A stretch of DNA of 64,000 nucleotides from Planococcus sp. 107-1 (lineage in GTDB: Bacteria; Bacillota; Bacilli; Bacillales_A; Planococcaceae), in the NCBI RefSeq assembly GCF_021513255.1, contig NZ_CP090977.1, forward strand, positions 1,922,001 through 1,986,000, read 5' to 3'. Both the position numbers and the translations under genes were made by a program. Below are positions 25,845-34,964 of this stretch, piece by piece. The notes beneath the pieces were generated by a model that was not told the origin of the DNA, made no database searches, and saw only the letters and a list, made by a program, of their open reading frames with translations. Position 1 is the stretch's first letter. Each line of letters begins with the position of its first letter.

Positions 25845-26496
25845 GCTTGACCAACCCTTTGTTTTCCCGTTTCTTCCCTTCTCTGCAGCGCTCGAACAGC
25901 GGACAGATATGGCACCCCGGATTTTGGGATTTGCAGTGGTAGCGGCCAAAAAAGATGATTTGATGATGGGTTTTCGACCAGTCTTCTGCTGGCGTTTTTT
26001 TCATGATCGTTTCTTCCACTTGAAGCGGATTGTCTTTCCAGCGGTTCAACCCCAGCCTTTTTGCGACACGCTCGACATGGGTATCAACTGCAAGTGCAGG
26101 TATGCCAAAGGCAACCGACACGACGACATTCGCCGTTTTGCGCCCGACTCCCGGCAGCGTCATCAACAAGTCGCGGTCTGGCGGAACTTCACTGCCGTAC
26201 TGGTCGATCAGTATCCGGCTGAGCGCTTGGATGTTTTTAGCTTTGTTCCGAAAAAGGCCGATAGAACGGATGTCTTGCTGAAGCTCTTCTAGTGGCACGG
26301 AAATATAATCTTCCGGAGTTTCGTATTTCTGGAAAAGCGTCGCAGTGACTTTATTGACCAGTTTATCGGTGCACTGGGCAGACAATAATGTAGCGATCAA
26401 CAGATCGAAAGGGTTCCGGTGGATCAATTCACAATGCGCATCCGGAAACATGCGATCCATTTCTTCCAGGCATAGAAGCCATTCTTTTTTCGTCAT
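25819..26496 (-). CDS. nth: Endonuclease III
   Basis: DNA glycosylase/AP lyase for oxidised pyrimidines in base-excision repair. The helix-hairpin-helix LPGVGRKTA carries the catalytic lysine, the catalytic aspartate is in AVDTHVERV, and the C-terminal 4Fe-4S cluster is C-x6-C-x2-C-x5-C (CKSQNPGCHICPLFERC). The second in-frame ATG (26496) is about 10 bases from AGGTG and is preferred; an ATG at 26505 is also possible. It is 8-17 bases after dnaD and overlaps ypoC. Confidence 0.95.
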   Translation of the reverse strand: MTKKEWLLCLEEMDRMFPDAHCELIHRNPFDLLIATLLSAQCTDKLVNKVTATLFQKYETPEDYISVPLEELQQDIRSIGLFRNKAKNIQALSRILIDQYGSEVPPDRDLLMTLPGVGRKTANVVVSVAFGIPALAVDTHVERVAKRLGLNRWKDNPLQVEETIMKKTPAEDWSKTHHQIIFFGRYHCKSQNPGCHICPLFERCREGKKRENKGLVKREIITEVN

Positions 26497-26512
26497 CAAT
26501 TGCATTCACCTA

Positions 26513-27214
26513 CTAATTCCGGTCCTCCAGCCAATTGTAAAATTGAACTTTTTTTGTCGTGCTTGCTGCTGGCTGAAGCTGGATATTTTTCTCTCTGAAC
26601 GAAGTTGCATGGCGTGATACTTCCATTGATGTTTTGATGTTTTTCTTTTTCCATTCAAACAGGATGCGGTCCACGTAGCGAAGGCTGATCTTTTGAGAAA
26701 TGACCGCTTCTTTTAGCGCCATGCGGATAATTGCCGGACTGTGGCCGTCCTGGTCCATCCACATCGAAATCGTTTCAATTTCCATCGGTGAAAGAAAGCG
26801 GCCGAATTCCTGTTCAAACAACTGGAATACTTCGCCCTCCAATGCTTTTTGGGAAAGTTCTTTTTCTTCCTGCTTTTCTTTATAAACACAATCCAATAAG
26901 CGTTCCCATAAGGGCTGCAAGGAAATATGCTCGGTTATCAATTCTTTGTCATTTTCCTGTTCGATGGCTAAATAGCCTTGCTGCATCAATTTTTGAATCA
27001 TAGTGGTTACATGGTTTTGAGAAGTCATCATGCGGCTGCCAATTTCGTCTGGCGTCGGAAACGGGTTTCCGGCTTCCAGAAAAGCATGGACATGCATGAT
27101 TAACATGGCTTCTTCATCTGTTATTTTCAATTCTTTATAGAATCGAAAAAAAAGCTGGGAAATGGTAACATTTCCCTGCTCGATCCAAGTTTGCAGTCGA
27201 TCCGGCTGTTTCAT
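26513..27214 (-). CDS. dnaD: Replication initiation/restart protein DnaD
   Basis: Helps load the replicative helicase with DnaA/DnaB at oriC and in PriA-dependent restart. The 233-residue product has the N-terminal winged-helix DDBH1 domain (about 1-120; TPDEIGSRMMTSQNHVTTMIQKLMQQGYL) and the C-terminal DDBH2 domain with the YxxxIxxxW motif (here YVDRILFEWKKKNI, about 178-192). The basic C-terminal tail is kept. First gene of dnaD-nth-ypoC, 59 bases downstream of asnS. Confidence 0.93.
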   Translation of the reverse strand: MKQPDRLQTWIEQGNVTISQLFFRFYKELKITDEEAMLIMHVHAFLEAGNPFPTPDEIGSRMMTSQNHVTTMIQKLMQQGYLAIEQENDKELITEHISLQPLWERLLDCVYKEKQEEKELSQKALEGEVFQLFEQEFGRFLSPMEIETISMWMDQDGHSPAIIRMALKEAVISQKISLRYVDRILFEWKKKNIKTSMEVSRHATSFREKNIQLQPAASTTKKVQFYNWLEDRN

Positions 27215-27273
27215 ATCCCAACCACCTTTCTATTCTGTTTCATTCAAACTTCTATCTGTTATTCCAAAAATTA

Positions 27274-28568
27274 TTACGGGTATAGACGGTTCAACAAACG
27301 CGGGAATGGAATCGATTCTCTGACGTGTTCTGCGCCACTGATCCAAGCCACTGTCCGTTCAAGGCCTAATCCAAATCCGGAATGCGGCACAGCTCCGTAT
27401 TTGCTCAGTTCCAAATACCAAGCGTAAGCTTTTTCATCGAGGCCATGCTCTTGGATGCGCTGCTTCATCAATTCGTAGTCATAAATACGCTCCGAACCAC
27501 CGATGATTTCTCCGTACCCTTCCGGTGCAATAAGATCTGCACAAAGTACGACGTCATCGCGTTCTGGATGCGGCTGCATGTAGAATGGTTTGATGCCGAT
27601 TGGGTAATTGATGATGAATACCGGCATGTCATAGCTTTCAGCAATCGCTGTTTCATGCGGTGCTCCGAAATCGTCTCCCCATTTGATATCATCATGGCCG
27701 TTATCGTTCAACCATTTGATGGCGTCATCATACGTGATGCGCGGAATGGTGCTTTTATGTTTTCAAGTTTCGATGTATCACGGCCAAGGCGCTCCAATTC
27801 CAGTTTGCAATTTTTCAATACCGACTGCACAAGGTGAGCGACAAATTGCTCTTGGACTTCCAAGCTTTCCGCATGTTCAACAAAAGCCATTTCCGGCTCG
27901 ATCATCCAGAACTCGATCAAGTGGCGACGTGTTTTCGACTTTTCAGCACGGAACGTCGGACCGAACGAAAATACTTTTCCTAATGCCATAGCAGCTGCTT
28001 CCATATAAAGTTGGCCGGATTGCGAAAGGTATGCGTCTTCGTCAAAATACTTCGTCGCGAAAAGCTCAGAAGTTCCTTCTGGTGCAGATCCTGTCAAAAT
28101 CGGTGGATCCACTTTCACAAATCCGTTATCGTTAAAGAATTCATACGTAGCACGGATGATTTCATTGCGGATTTTCATGATGGCATGCTGCTTACGCGAA
28201 CGCAGCCATAAATGGCGGTTGTCCATCAAGAATTCCGTGCCATGCTCTTTCGGTGTAATCGGGAAATCTTTCGCTTCGTGAAGAACTTCAATGCCGCTCA
28301 CTGCCAGTTCATAGCCGAAAGATGAACGTGTGTCTTCTTTTACTTCACCTGTTACATACAATGAAGTTTCTTGAGTAAACCCTTTTGCTGTTGCAAAAAG
28401 CGCTTCTCCAACTTCTTCTTTTACGACAACTGCTTGAACGAATCCAGATCCGTCGCGCAATTGAAGAAAAGCGATTTTTCCGCTTGAGCGTTTGTTAGCG
28501 ACCCAAGCGCCTAATTTTACTGTTTGTCCATTATATTTAGCCATTTCGGCAATTGTAATCTTTTTCAT
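27274..28568 (-). CDS. asnS: Asparaginyl-tRNA synthetase; frame broken
   Basis: Class IIb synthetase charging tRNA-Asn. An OB-fold anticodon-binding domain (about 1-110) is followed by the catalytic domain with motif 2 ([21 protein letters not shown]) and motif 3 ([13 protein letters not shown]). The frame breaks at 27739-27744: restoring one C in TTCCGCGC gives the family's [13 protein letters not shown] stretch and about 431 residues. ATG 28568 is chosen because GGAGG (28574-28578) is 5 bases upstream of it and would lie inside longer reading starts. This gene is expected to be essential, so a base-call error is the likely cause. Confidence 0.93.
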
Positions 28569-28603
28569 CATAGCCTCCAAAAATTTAAGTCAATAGTTGT
28601 CTT

Positions 28604-29794
28604 TTAATCGTTCCATTTTGATTGGACAAATTCGTGAATACGTCCAACCGCTTTTTCAAGTGCTTCAAGCGATGTCGCATAGGAAAGGCGGATTGTTGAA
28701 TGCGAACCGAATCCAGACCCTGGAATTACAGCTACATTCGCTTCAGTCAATAATGCAGTTGCAAAATCATCCACTGAATTATAGCCTGTCTTTTGCGCAG
28801 CTTCCGAAACATCCGGCAAGAGGTAGAAAGCACCTTGCGGACGAAGCACTTTAAATCCTGGAATGGCTGCGACTTTCGGGAAAATCGTTTCCAAACGGCT
28901 CTCAAACGCTTTTCTCATTTCTTCTACAGGTTCTTGCGTCCCGTTATATGCTTCAATTGCAGCGTATTGGGAAGTCGTTGTCGGATTTGATGTCGAATGG
29001 CTTGCAAGGTCTGTCATCGCTTTAATGATTGCCGCATCTCCTGCTGCATAGCCAATGCGCCATCCTGTCATCGAATGGGATTTCGAAACGCCATTAATGA
29101 CGATTGTCCGATTTTTTGCATCATCTGACAATTCGGCAACGGAGGTATGGCTCGCTTCTCCGTAAATCAGCTTTTCATAAATTTCATCCGAAACGATTAA
29201 AATATCGAATTCACGGCAAACTTCCGCTAATTGCACCAATTCCTCTTTTGTGTAGATCATGCCCGTCGGGTTGCTTGGCGTATTCAAGATAATCGCTTTT
29301 GTCCGATCTGTAATTGCTTCGCGCAGCTGCTCTGCAGTAATTTTATACTCCTGGCTGGCTGTAGCTTCTATGTATACAGGAACACCTTGAGCCAATTTCA
29401 CCTGTTCAGGATAGCTGACCCAATAAGGAATCGGAATGATGACTTCATCGCCTTCATTGAGCAATACTTGAAACAGCGTATAAAGCACGTGTTTTGCACC
29501 GATGCCGACCATGATTTCGTTTGGCTGATAGCTTAATTGCTGATCGCGCTGAAGTTTATCGATGATCGCTTTTTTCAATGCCGGAAGTCCGCCAGAAGGC
29601 GTATATTTCGTTTTCCCTTCCTTCATCGACTCGTAAGCAGCCAATAAGATATTTTCAGGAGTGTTGTAATCCGGTTCTCCTGCTCCTAATCCGATCACAT
29701 CAACGCCTTTGGCTTTCAGCTCATTCGCTTTTGCTGTGATCGCTAGAGTAGTTGAAGGCGTTAAAGTCTGTACACGATTTGCTAAGTTAATCAA
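28604..29794 (-). CDS. aspB: Aspartate aminotransferase
   Basis: PLP enzyme exchanging amino groups between aspartate and 2-oxoglutarate. 396 residues; the PLP lysine is in GVSKSHSMTGWRIGY (about 237), with NTPSNPTG and the C-terminal SYATS that contribute substrate-binding residues. Class I fold, type Ib of Bacillus. It lies directly upstream of asnS (35 bases), linking aspartate and asparagine use. Confidence 0.93.
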   Translation of the reverse strand: MINLANRVQTLTPSTTLAITAKANELKAKGVDVIGLGAGEPDYNTPENILLAAYESMKEGKTKYTPSGGLPALKKAIIDKLQRDQQLSYQPNEIMVGIGAKHVLYTLFQVLLNEGDEVIIPIPYWVSYPEQVKLAQGVPVYIEATASQEYKITAEQLREAITDRTKAIILNTPSNPTGMIYTKEELVQLAEVCREFDILIVSDEIYEKLIYGEASHTSVAELSDDAKNRTIVINGVSKSHSMTGWRIGYAAGDAAIIKAMTDLASHSTSNPTTTSQYAAIEAYNGTQEPVEEMRKAFESRLETIFPKVAAIPGFKVLRPQGAFYLLPDVSEAAQKTGYNSVDDFATALLTEANVAVIPGSGFGSHSTIRLSYATSLEALEKAVGRIHEFVQSKWND

Positions 29795-29809
29795 AGTTGT
29801 TCAACCCTT

Positions 29810-30286
29810 TCACAAATTCAAAATCTTCTTCCACTGTTTTCCATCACTCGCCATAATATAAATATAATTCAACTGGTCTTCTTTATCTTTATAAGCGACT
29901 TCCCAAACGGCACCGTCTTTTTCCATGCCGAGCCGCGTATGCAGGAATTCTTCGACATCCGCTTCTTCAGCCACTGCTTTTCGGGCCTGTTTTGCCGTCA
30001 CTGCATCGTCAAGCGAAGCAATTTTCAATTCCCCTTCGCCAGTTGGTACAAAAATGGCATTTAGTTTTCCTTTGGCATCAGTTCCAATTACGGTTACAGA
30101 AGTTTGCTTATTGGCATACACATAAGCCTGTTTCACTTCTGCCAGCAAATTTTCATCTTTGACCCGTTCAATCGCTCGCTGTTCCACATCGGAATACGGC
30201 TTATTGCCAGCTACAATGACAATAATCATTAAAGCGACAGCCAAAAAAGATAAAAATCCAAGTATAAAAGTAACCCATTGCTTCAT
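29810..30286 (-). CDS. ypmB: YpmB-like membrane protein (DUF5590)
   Basis: A 158-residue protein with one N-terminal membrane span (about 5-27) and an extracytoplasmic PepSY-like domain with repeats around YVYANKQTSVTVIGTD and VWEVAYKDKEDQLNYIYI. Homologous in size, topology and position to B. subtilis YpmB. Function unknown. 15 bases upstream of aspB and 8 bases downstream of ypmA. Confidence 0.82.
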   Translation of the reverse strand: MKQWVTFILGFLSFLAVALMIIVIVAGNKPYSDVEQRAIERVKDENLLAEVKQAYVYANKQTSVTVIGTDAKGKLNAIFVPTGEGELKIASLDDAVTAKQARKAVAEEADVEEFLHTRLGMEKDGAVWEVAYKDKEDQLNYIYIMASDGKQWKKILNL

Positions 30287-30294
30287 TTGATCAC

Positions 30295-30465
30295 CTAAGT
30301 CTTATAAATTGTAAAGATCGCTTGTTCCGGATCTTCCTTGTCCAATGCAAGTCCAAACATCAGATCGTTGTGTTTTAACGTTCGATTTAAAGCATCTACC
30401 ACTTTATACAAATCTGGCTGATATTTCACATTAACAGTGGAGAGCACTTCTATTTTCGATTCCAT
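30295..30465 (-). CDS. ypmA: YpmA-like small protein (DUF4264)
   Basis: A 56-residue protein (MESKIEVLSTVNVKYQPDLY...) matching Bacillus YpmA in size, sequence character and place between dinG and ypmB. ATG 30465 lies behind AGGAAGG; a longer in-frame start at 30486 would contain that site. Function unknown. Confidence 0.8.
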   Translation of the reverse strand: MESKIEVLSTVNVKYQPDLYKVVDALNRTLKHNDLMFGLALDKEDPEQAIFTIYKT

Positions 30466-30539
30466 GCAAAGCGACCTTCCTCTCATTTTGTCTACTGTGT
30501 TTAGCTGATAGAGTTTGGCTCTATTCGCCGTTCTTTATT

Positions 30540-33302
30540 TCATTGCTTATTATACCAATGTTCAATATCGGTTACCATCTTTTCTAAGGACACTTTCGAG
30601 ACTTTCACTTTTGGCAGAGCATTCAAAAATTCTTTTCCGTAGGACTTCGTTTCAATTCGCCGATCCAGGACAATGAACATTCCTTGGTCGTTTTTCGAAC
30701 GGATCAGACGCCCAAAGCCTTGGCGCAGCCGCAATACTGCTTCCGGCAATGCGTAATGCATGAAAGGATTGATGCCTTCTCTGGAAATCATTTCGGATTT
30801 CGCTTTAAAAATCGGTTCATCCGGAGATGTGAACGGAAGGCGAACAACGACCACAGCACGGAGCGCATCTCCCGGCACATCCACGCCTTCCCAAAAGCTA
30901 TTCGTTCCAAACAGTACGGATTTCTGGAAGCGTTGGAATGATTTCAACAGCCTCATGCGGCTGCCGGAAGAAATTCCTTGGGCAAACAGCATGTATTCAT
31001 CGAGAAGCCCGGTGTCTTGGATCAAGTCCACCGTTTTTCGCAGCATATCTTGCGAAGTGAATAAAACAAAACAGCGGCCTTCGGTGACAAGCACGGTCTG
31101 GATGACTGCATCAGCTACTGATTCAATGTATTCGACTTGTGAAACTTGCTGGATGTCGGGCATGTCTTCGACGACAAAAACCCGGGCTCCTTGGTAAAAC
31201 TCTTTCGGCGGTTCAAATTTCGTAATCGGCACTTCATGAGGAATGCCGAGCTGATTGACGATAAAGCGTTCGTTTGATGGCACGCTCATGGTGCCGGACA
31301 GCCAAATCACCGCTTTTTCACCCCGTATCGGCGCCACGATGCGCTGAACGATTGAAGTCACTTCAAACGGCTGTTTGTATAAGGACAGACTCGTTGGAAG
31401 GCTTCTCAAATCACCTTCAATCCAACTGACTTCATCTTCCAACGGGAACACAAAGATTTCACTGAACTCAACCGCTTTGACCATCAGCTCTTCGGTCCAA
31501 TAACGCCAGTCTGTAATCGTCAAGCGATCTTGAATGCTTGTTTCTGTCAAACGCTCGGCTTTTTGAAGAATCAATTGCGATAAATCGATCCATTCATTCA
31601 AAAAGCGAAGCATATCCATGAAACGATCTTTCTCATAAGGAAGTTCCGCTAACAGCGAAGCACATTTCTTATGGCGGCTCCCTTGGAACCGGTTCTGGAA
31701 AGCAGCAGTCAGCGATAAAGCCAACTCATCAAAAATTGCCGTGAATTTATTGAATAACGCTTCTAGATGCAGCATTTCGGGGACATTGGAAAATCCGCTC
31801 GCTTCTGCCGCTTGATAAAGTTCGTAGAATAATTGCTGATCATCGTACGTACCCAATTGGCCGAAAATATATTTCCACTGCGTATAGACAAAGGTCTTTT
31901 CGTATTGGGAGACAGCTGCTTGCACCACTTGATGCGCTTCATCCCAAATATAGGCATCGACGTTTTCCAAAATGCTTTGGTTGGTCATTCGCTGGTTTAA
32001 TAAAAATGCATGATTTGTCACGATGACATGAGCGTTTTTAGAACGTTCCAGTGCGTATTCATAAAAATCGAGCGCTTTTTCTTCTCGGGACAATTTGCGC
32101 AAATGCGAGCGCCGGATTTTATCCAGGACGAACTGTCCTCCGCTTGAAGTATTCAACTCATTCAAGTCACCGGTTTCCGTCGAAGACAGCCACACCAATA
32201 CTTGCATGATGGTGAACGTCTCATCGTAAGATTCATCTTCTCCCTGCAGCAATTCCGTAAAACGGCCCAGATCAATATAATGGCGCAAGCCTTTGATGAG
32301 TGAAATGCGCACCGGCCCGCCGACCAGTTGTTCCACAATCCCGCCTTCTTTTTGGACTAGCTGGTCTTGCAGATGCGTCGTATACGTACTGATAAGAACT
32401 TGTTTTCCAGTCTTTAAGGAATGATTTACAGCCGGCAATAAATAACCGATCGTTTTCCCCATTCCAGTGGAAGCTTCAATGACCAATTCTTCTTTGTTAT
32501 GAAGAGCTGATTGGATGGAAGCCATCATATCAAACTGGCTTTGTCTCCGTTCAAAATGCGGAAAGGCCGTTTCGAGGCGTTCTTCCCAGTCAAATACCGC
32601 AGAATAGGCCTTTTCTGAAGTCGGTGAATAATTTGGACGGACTTTTAACGGGACGCCTTTAAAGTTTTCAAAAGCTTCACTTTGACCATTTCGTTTTTGC
32701 TGGGTCATTTCGAAAAAGAGCCGGGATAAATCGGACTTCAATTGAAACGAGCGTCTGTGCAAAAGCGCTAAGGTTTCATAAGGCAGCCGTTGCATGTCTT
32801 TTTTTGCCTGTAAATACAAAAGTGCTGTTGCCATGGCATCATCATCTGCACGATGGGCACTTTGGAGCGGAATGCCAAGCTCCGAAGTGATATCCTGCAA
32901 TTTATAGCTGAATGACGTCGGATACATCAAACGGGCAAGTTCGACTGTATCCATCGTCAATCCTTGCCAAGCCGGCAATCCGCTGCGCTTGAATTCCGAC
33001 TGCAGGAATGGCAGATCAAAATTCGTATTATGGGCAATGAAAATCGCATCGCGCATTTTATCGAAAATGGTGTCAGCATGGGCTTCGAAGGGAAGTGCAC
33101 CTGACACATCAGCGTCTGTAATATTCGTCAAATCCTGAATGAACAACGGAATTTTTCTTTCCGGATTGATAAATTCAGTATATGTATCAATAATTTTATC
33201 GTTTTCAATCGTTACCATCGCTATTTGAATAATCCGGTCACCTTTAGCAGGGGAATGGCCTGTAGTTTCAATATCGACAACGACATATTTTTGCGTGTTC
33301 AT
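30540..33302 (-). CDS. dinG: DinG exonuclease-helicase
   Basis: A 920-residue protein with an N-terminal DnaQ-like 3'-5' exonuclease (VVDIETTGHSP at about 8-18, HNTNFDLPFLQ, HRADDDAMAT) fused to an XPD-like helicase: Walker A ASTGMGKT (about 279), DEAH (about 455) and QGFGRLIRS near the end. No FeS cysteine quartet is present, as in Firmicute DinG. The ATG at 33302 behind AGAGGG is preferred to GTG 33305. It begins the dinG-ypmA-ypmB-aspB-asnS run. Confidence 0.92.
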   Translation of the reverse strand: MNTQKYVVVDIETTGHSPAKGDRIIQIAMVTIENDKIIDTYTEFINPERKIPLFIQDLTNITDADVSGALPFEAHADTIFDKMRDAIFIAHNTNFDLPFLQSEFKRSGLPAWQGLTMDTVELARLMYPTSFSYKLQDITSELGIPLQSAHRADDDAMATALLYLQAKKDMQRLPYETLALLHRRSFQLKSDLSRLFFEMTQQKRNGQSEAFENFKGVPLKVRPNYSPTSEKAYSAVFDWEERLETAFPHFERRQSQFDMMASIQSALHNKEELVIEASTGMGKTIGYLLPAVNHSLKTGKQVLISTYTTHLQDQLVQKEGGIVEQLVGGPVRISLIKGLRHYIDLGRFTELLQGEDESYDETFTIMQVLVWLSSTETGDLNELNTSSGGQFVLDKIRRSHLRKLSREEKALDFYEYALERSKNAHVIVTNHAFLLNQRMTNQSILENVDAYIWDEAHQVVQAAVSQYEKTFVYTQWKYIFGQLGTYDDQQLFYELYQAAEASGFSNVPEMLHLEALFNKFTAIFDELALSLTAAFQNRFQGSRHKKCASLLAELPYEKDRFMDMLRFLNEWIDLSQLILQKAERLTETSIQDRLTITDWRYWTEELMVKAVEFSEIFVFPLEDEVSWIEGDLRSLPTSLSLYKQPFEVTSIVQRIVAPIRGEKAVIWLSGTMSVPSNERFIVNQLGIPHEVPITKFEPPKEFYQGARVFVVEDMPDIQQVSQVEYIESVADAVIQTVLVTEGRCFVLFTSQDMLRKTVDLIQDTGLLDEYMLFAQGISSGSRMRLLKSFQRFQKSVLFGTNSFWEGVDVPGDALRAVVVVRLPFTSPDEPIFKAKSEMISREGINPFMHYALPEAVLRLRQGFGRLIRSKNDQGMFIVLDRRIETKSYGKEFLNALPKVKVSKVSLEKMVTDIEHWYNKQ

Positions 33303-33425
33303 CACAAGCCCTCTTTCTCGGGTGATTCTCTCTTCAAAAATTGTAACATATCCAAGCGCATTCCGTCTTACGGACTGGCTAATTCAACCGACATTCTCTT
33401 TACAGGTAAGTGAACAAAAAAATCA

Positions 33426-33467
33426 GAAAAAGCCAAGGGGGAAAAGCAATGCTTTTCCCCCTTGGCT
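33426..33467 (-). terminator. Terminator of panC-panD
   Basis: A perfect 17-bp stem AGCCAAGGGGGAAAAGC / GCTTTTCCCCCTTGGCT with a 3-base loop, followed by TTTTTC on the minus strand. Confidence 0.9.
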
Positions 33468-33496
33468 TTGAATCAGTCTTTTTAAACTATAGATGC

Positions 33497-33880
33497 TTAC
33501 ATCACGGTAGCTTCAGGTTCGTAATTGATGATCTCCCGGATTTTATTGTTCTCATCCATGATGGCTACTGTCGGTTTATGGCTTCTCGCATTTTCATCCA
33601 TGACATAGCCGTATGTCAAAATGATCACGATATCGCCTTTTTGCACGAGGCGGGCTGCTGCACCGTTCACACAGATCACTCCGCTGCCGCGTTCGCCGGC
33701 AATGATATACGTTTCAAAGCGTGCGCCATTGTTATTGTTGACGACATGCACTTTTTCATTTGGCAGCATGCCGACTTCATCTAGCAGATCCTGGTCGATC
33801 GTGATGCTTCCCACATAATTCAAGTCTGCTTGCGTAACAGTCGCGCGGTGGATTTTCGAATTTAACATCATACGTAACAT
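33497..33880 (-). CDS. panD: Aspartate 1-decarboxylase
   Basis: Makes beta-alanine from aspartate for pantothenate. The 127-residue proenzyme has the Gly-Ser self-cleavage site in [10 protein letters not shown]; cleavage there makes the pyruvoyl group on the serine. Also [12 protein letters not shown] and GAAARLVQ as in the family. GGGGAACTGAAC precedes the ATG. It starts 2 bases after the panC stop, so the two are translationally coupled. Confidence 0.95.
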   Translation of the reverse strand: MLRMMLNSKIHRATVTQADLNYVGSITIDQDLLDEVGMLPNEKVHVVNNNNGARFETYIIAGERGSGVICVNGAAARLVQKGDIVIILTYGYVMDENARSHKPTVAIMDENNKIREIINYEPEATVM

Positions 33881-33882
33881 GT

Positions 33883-34719
33883 TCAGTTCCCCTTTGGATT
33901 AAAAATAATATTGTCGATCAAGCGAGCTTTTTCAAATTGGACAGCCAAGGCCAAAATGGCCTCCCCTTCAATGGCTGAAGTTAAAGCCGGATACGATAGG
34001 AATTCAATATAATCAATTTTGCCGGATGTATGCTGTCGAAGATAGGCCGTTGCTGCAGCTTTCGGATCTTCGCCTGCTAAAGCCGCTTGTTTTCCAGCTT
34101 GCAGTGCTTTGTTCAGATGAGGCGCTTCATTGCGCTCTGTTTCACTTAAATAAACGTTTCGTGAACTTTTGGCCAGGCCGTCCTCTTCCCGCACCGTTTC
34201 ACCCCGGCGAATTTCAACCGGAAAATCATAGTCTGAAACGAGCGATTCAATAATAGCCAATTGCTGTGCATCTTTTTGGCCGAAATATGCCCGGTCCGCT
34301 TCAGTCAAATGAAATAATTTCGTGACCACTTTTAAAACGCCGTCAAAATGGCCAGGACGTGTTGCTCCGCACATCTTATCAGCCAATCTTCCAGCAGAAA
34401 ATGAAATCGATGATTCTTTTGGATACATTTCTTCGACCGATGGCGCAAAAATGATATCTGTTCCTACTGAAGCAGCCAGCTGCTGATCACGCTCCAAATC
34501 TCTTGGGTAGCGGTCGAAATCTTCATTCGGTCCAAACTGAGCAGGATTGACGAAGATGCTCATGACGACCAAATCATTTTCAGCTTTCGCTTTTTCGACG
34601 AGCGATAAATGCCCTTCATGCAAAAAGCCCATAGTGGGAACCAGGCCAATGGAACGCCCTTCGTTTTTTTGGCTGCGGACCCATTCCTTCAATTCTGTGA
34701 CGGTATTAATTGTATGCAA
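33883..34719 (-). CDS. panC: Pantothenate synthetase
   Basis: Joins pantoate and beta-alanine with ATP. The product is 278 residues from TTG 34719, chosen because GAGGAG lies about 7 bases upstream and the family length is about 280; the open frame reaches further up but that extension contains the terminator hairpin. Motifs: [13 protein letters not shown] (HIGH-like ATP site), [18 protein letters not shown] and the KMSKS-like [10 protein letters not shown]. panB, usually the preceding gene, is missing; the upstream 245 bases form a leader instead. Confidence 0.93.
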   Translation of the reverse strand: MHTINTVTELKEWVRSQKNEGRSIGLVPTMGFLHEGHLSLVEKAKAENDLVVMSIFVNPAQFGPNEDFDRYPRDLERDQQLAASVGTDIIFAPSVEEMYPKESSISFSAGRLADKMCGATRPGHFDGVLKVVTKLFHLTEADRAYFGQKDAQQLAIIESLVSDYDFPVEIRRGETVREEDGLAKSSRNVYLSETERNEAPHLNKALQAGKQAALAGEDPKAAATAYLRQHTSGKIDYIEFLSYPALTSAIEGEAILALAVQFEKARLIDNIIFNPKGN

Positions 34720-34925
34720 AACTTTTCTCTCCTCTCGGGAAGAAAACCATATAAAAAGCCCTTCTATCAAAAAAAGACAGAAGGACAGTAAATTTGTGTG
34801 TGGTTTCCTCCGTCCCTGTCATATAGTAGATCAAGGCAGGTGTTGATTATCAAATTGTATTTTCTTGCAAAATAGCCATAGATTTCAGGTGCAGTTCGCA
34901 AGCGATACTGCCCGTTGATCCAACT
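34720..34925 (-). promoter_or_regulatory. Long structured leader of panC-panD (candidate riboswitch-like element)
   Basis: About 200 nt between a promoter at 34932-34958 and the panC start. The 3' part holds a terminator-like hairpin, CCTTCTGTC / GATAGAAGG (34760-34784), followed by T5, only about 20 bases before the panC ribosome-binding site. The middle holds GC-rich pairable blocks (about 34805-34840) and a stem near 34890-34910 (GCAGT / ACTGC). The arrangement looks like transcription attenuation. A structured RNA called the pan motif is known upstream of pantothenate genes; whether this is one was not tested. Confidence 0.5.
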
Positions 34926-34931
34926 AAAATT

Positions 34932-34958
34932 ACTATAGCAGAAATGCTAAAAAAACAA
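34932..34958 (-). promoter_or_regulatory. Promoter of the panC leader
   Basis: TATAGT (34932-34937) with an extended TGC before it and a weak TTGTTT-like -35 15-16 bases upstream on the minus strand, just past the birA stop. Confidence 0.5.
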
Positions 34959-34964
34959 AACACT

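Noticed and set aside
25845-25949. Longer N-terminus for ypoC
   Set aside because: This part is nth read in another frame; the GTG at 25844 gives a sensible start.
28569-28603. T-box leader for asnS
   Set aside because: Only 35 bases separate asnS from aspB, too short for a T-box.
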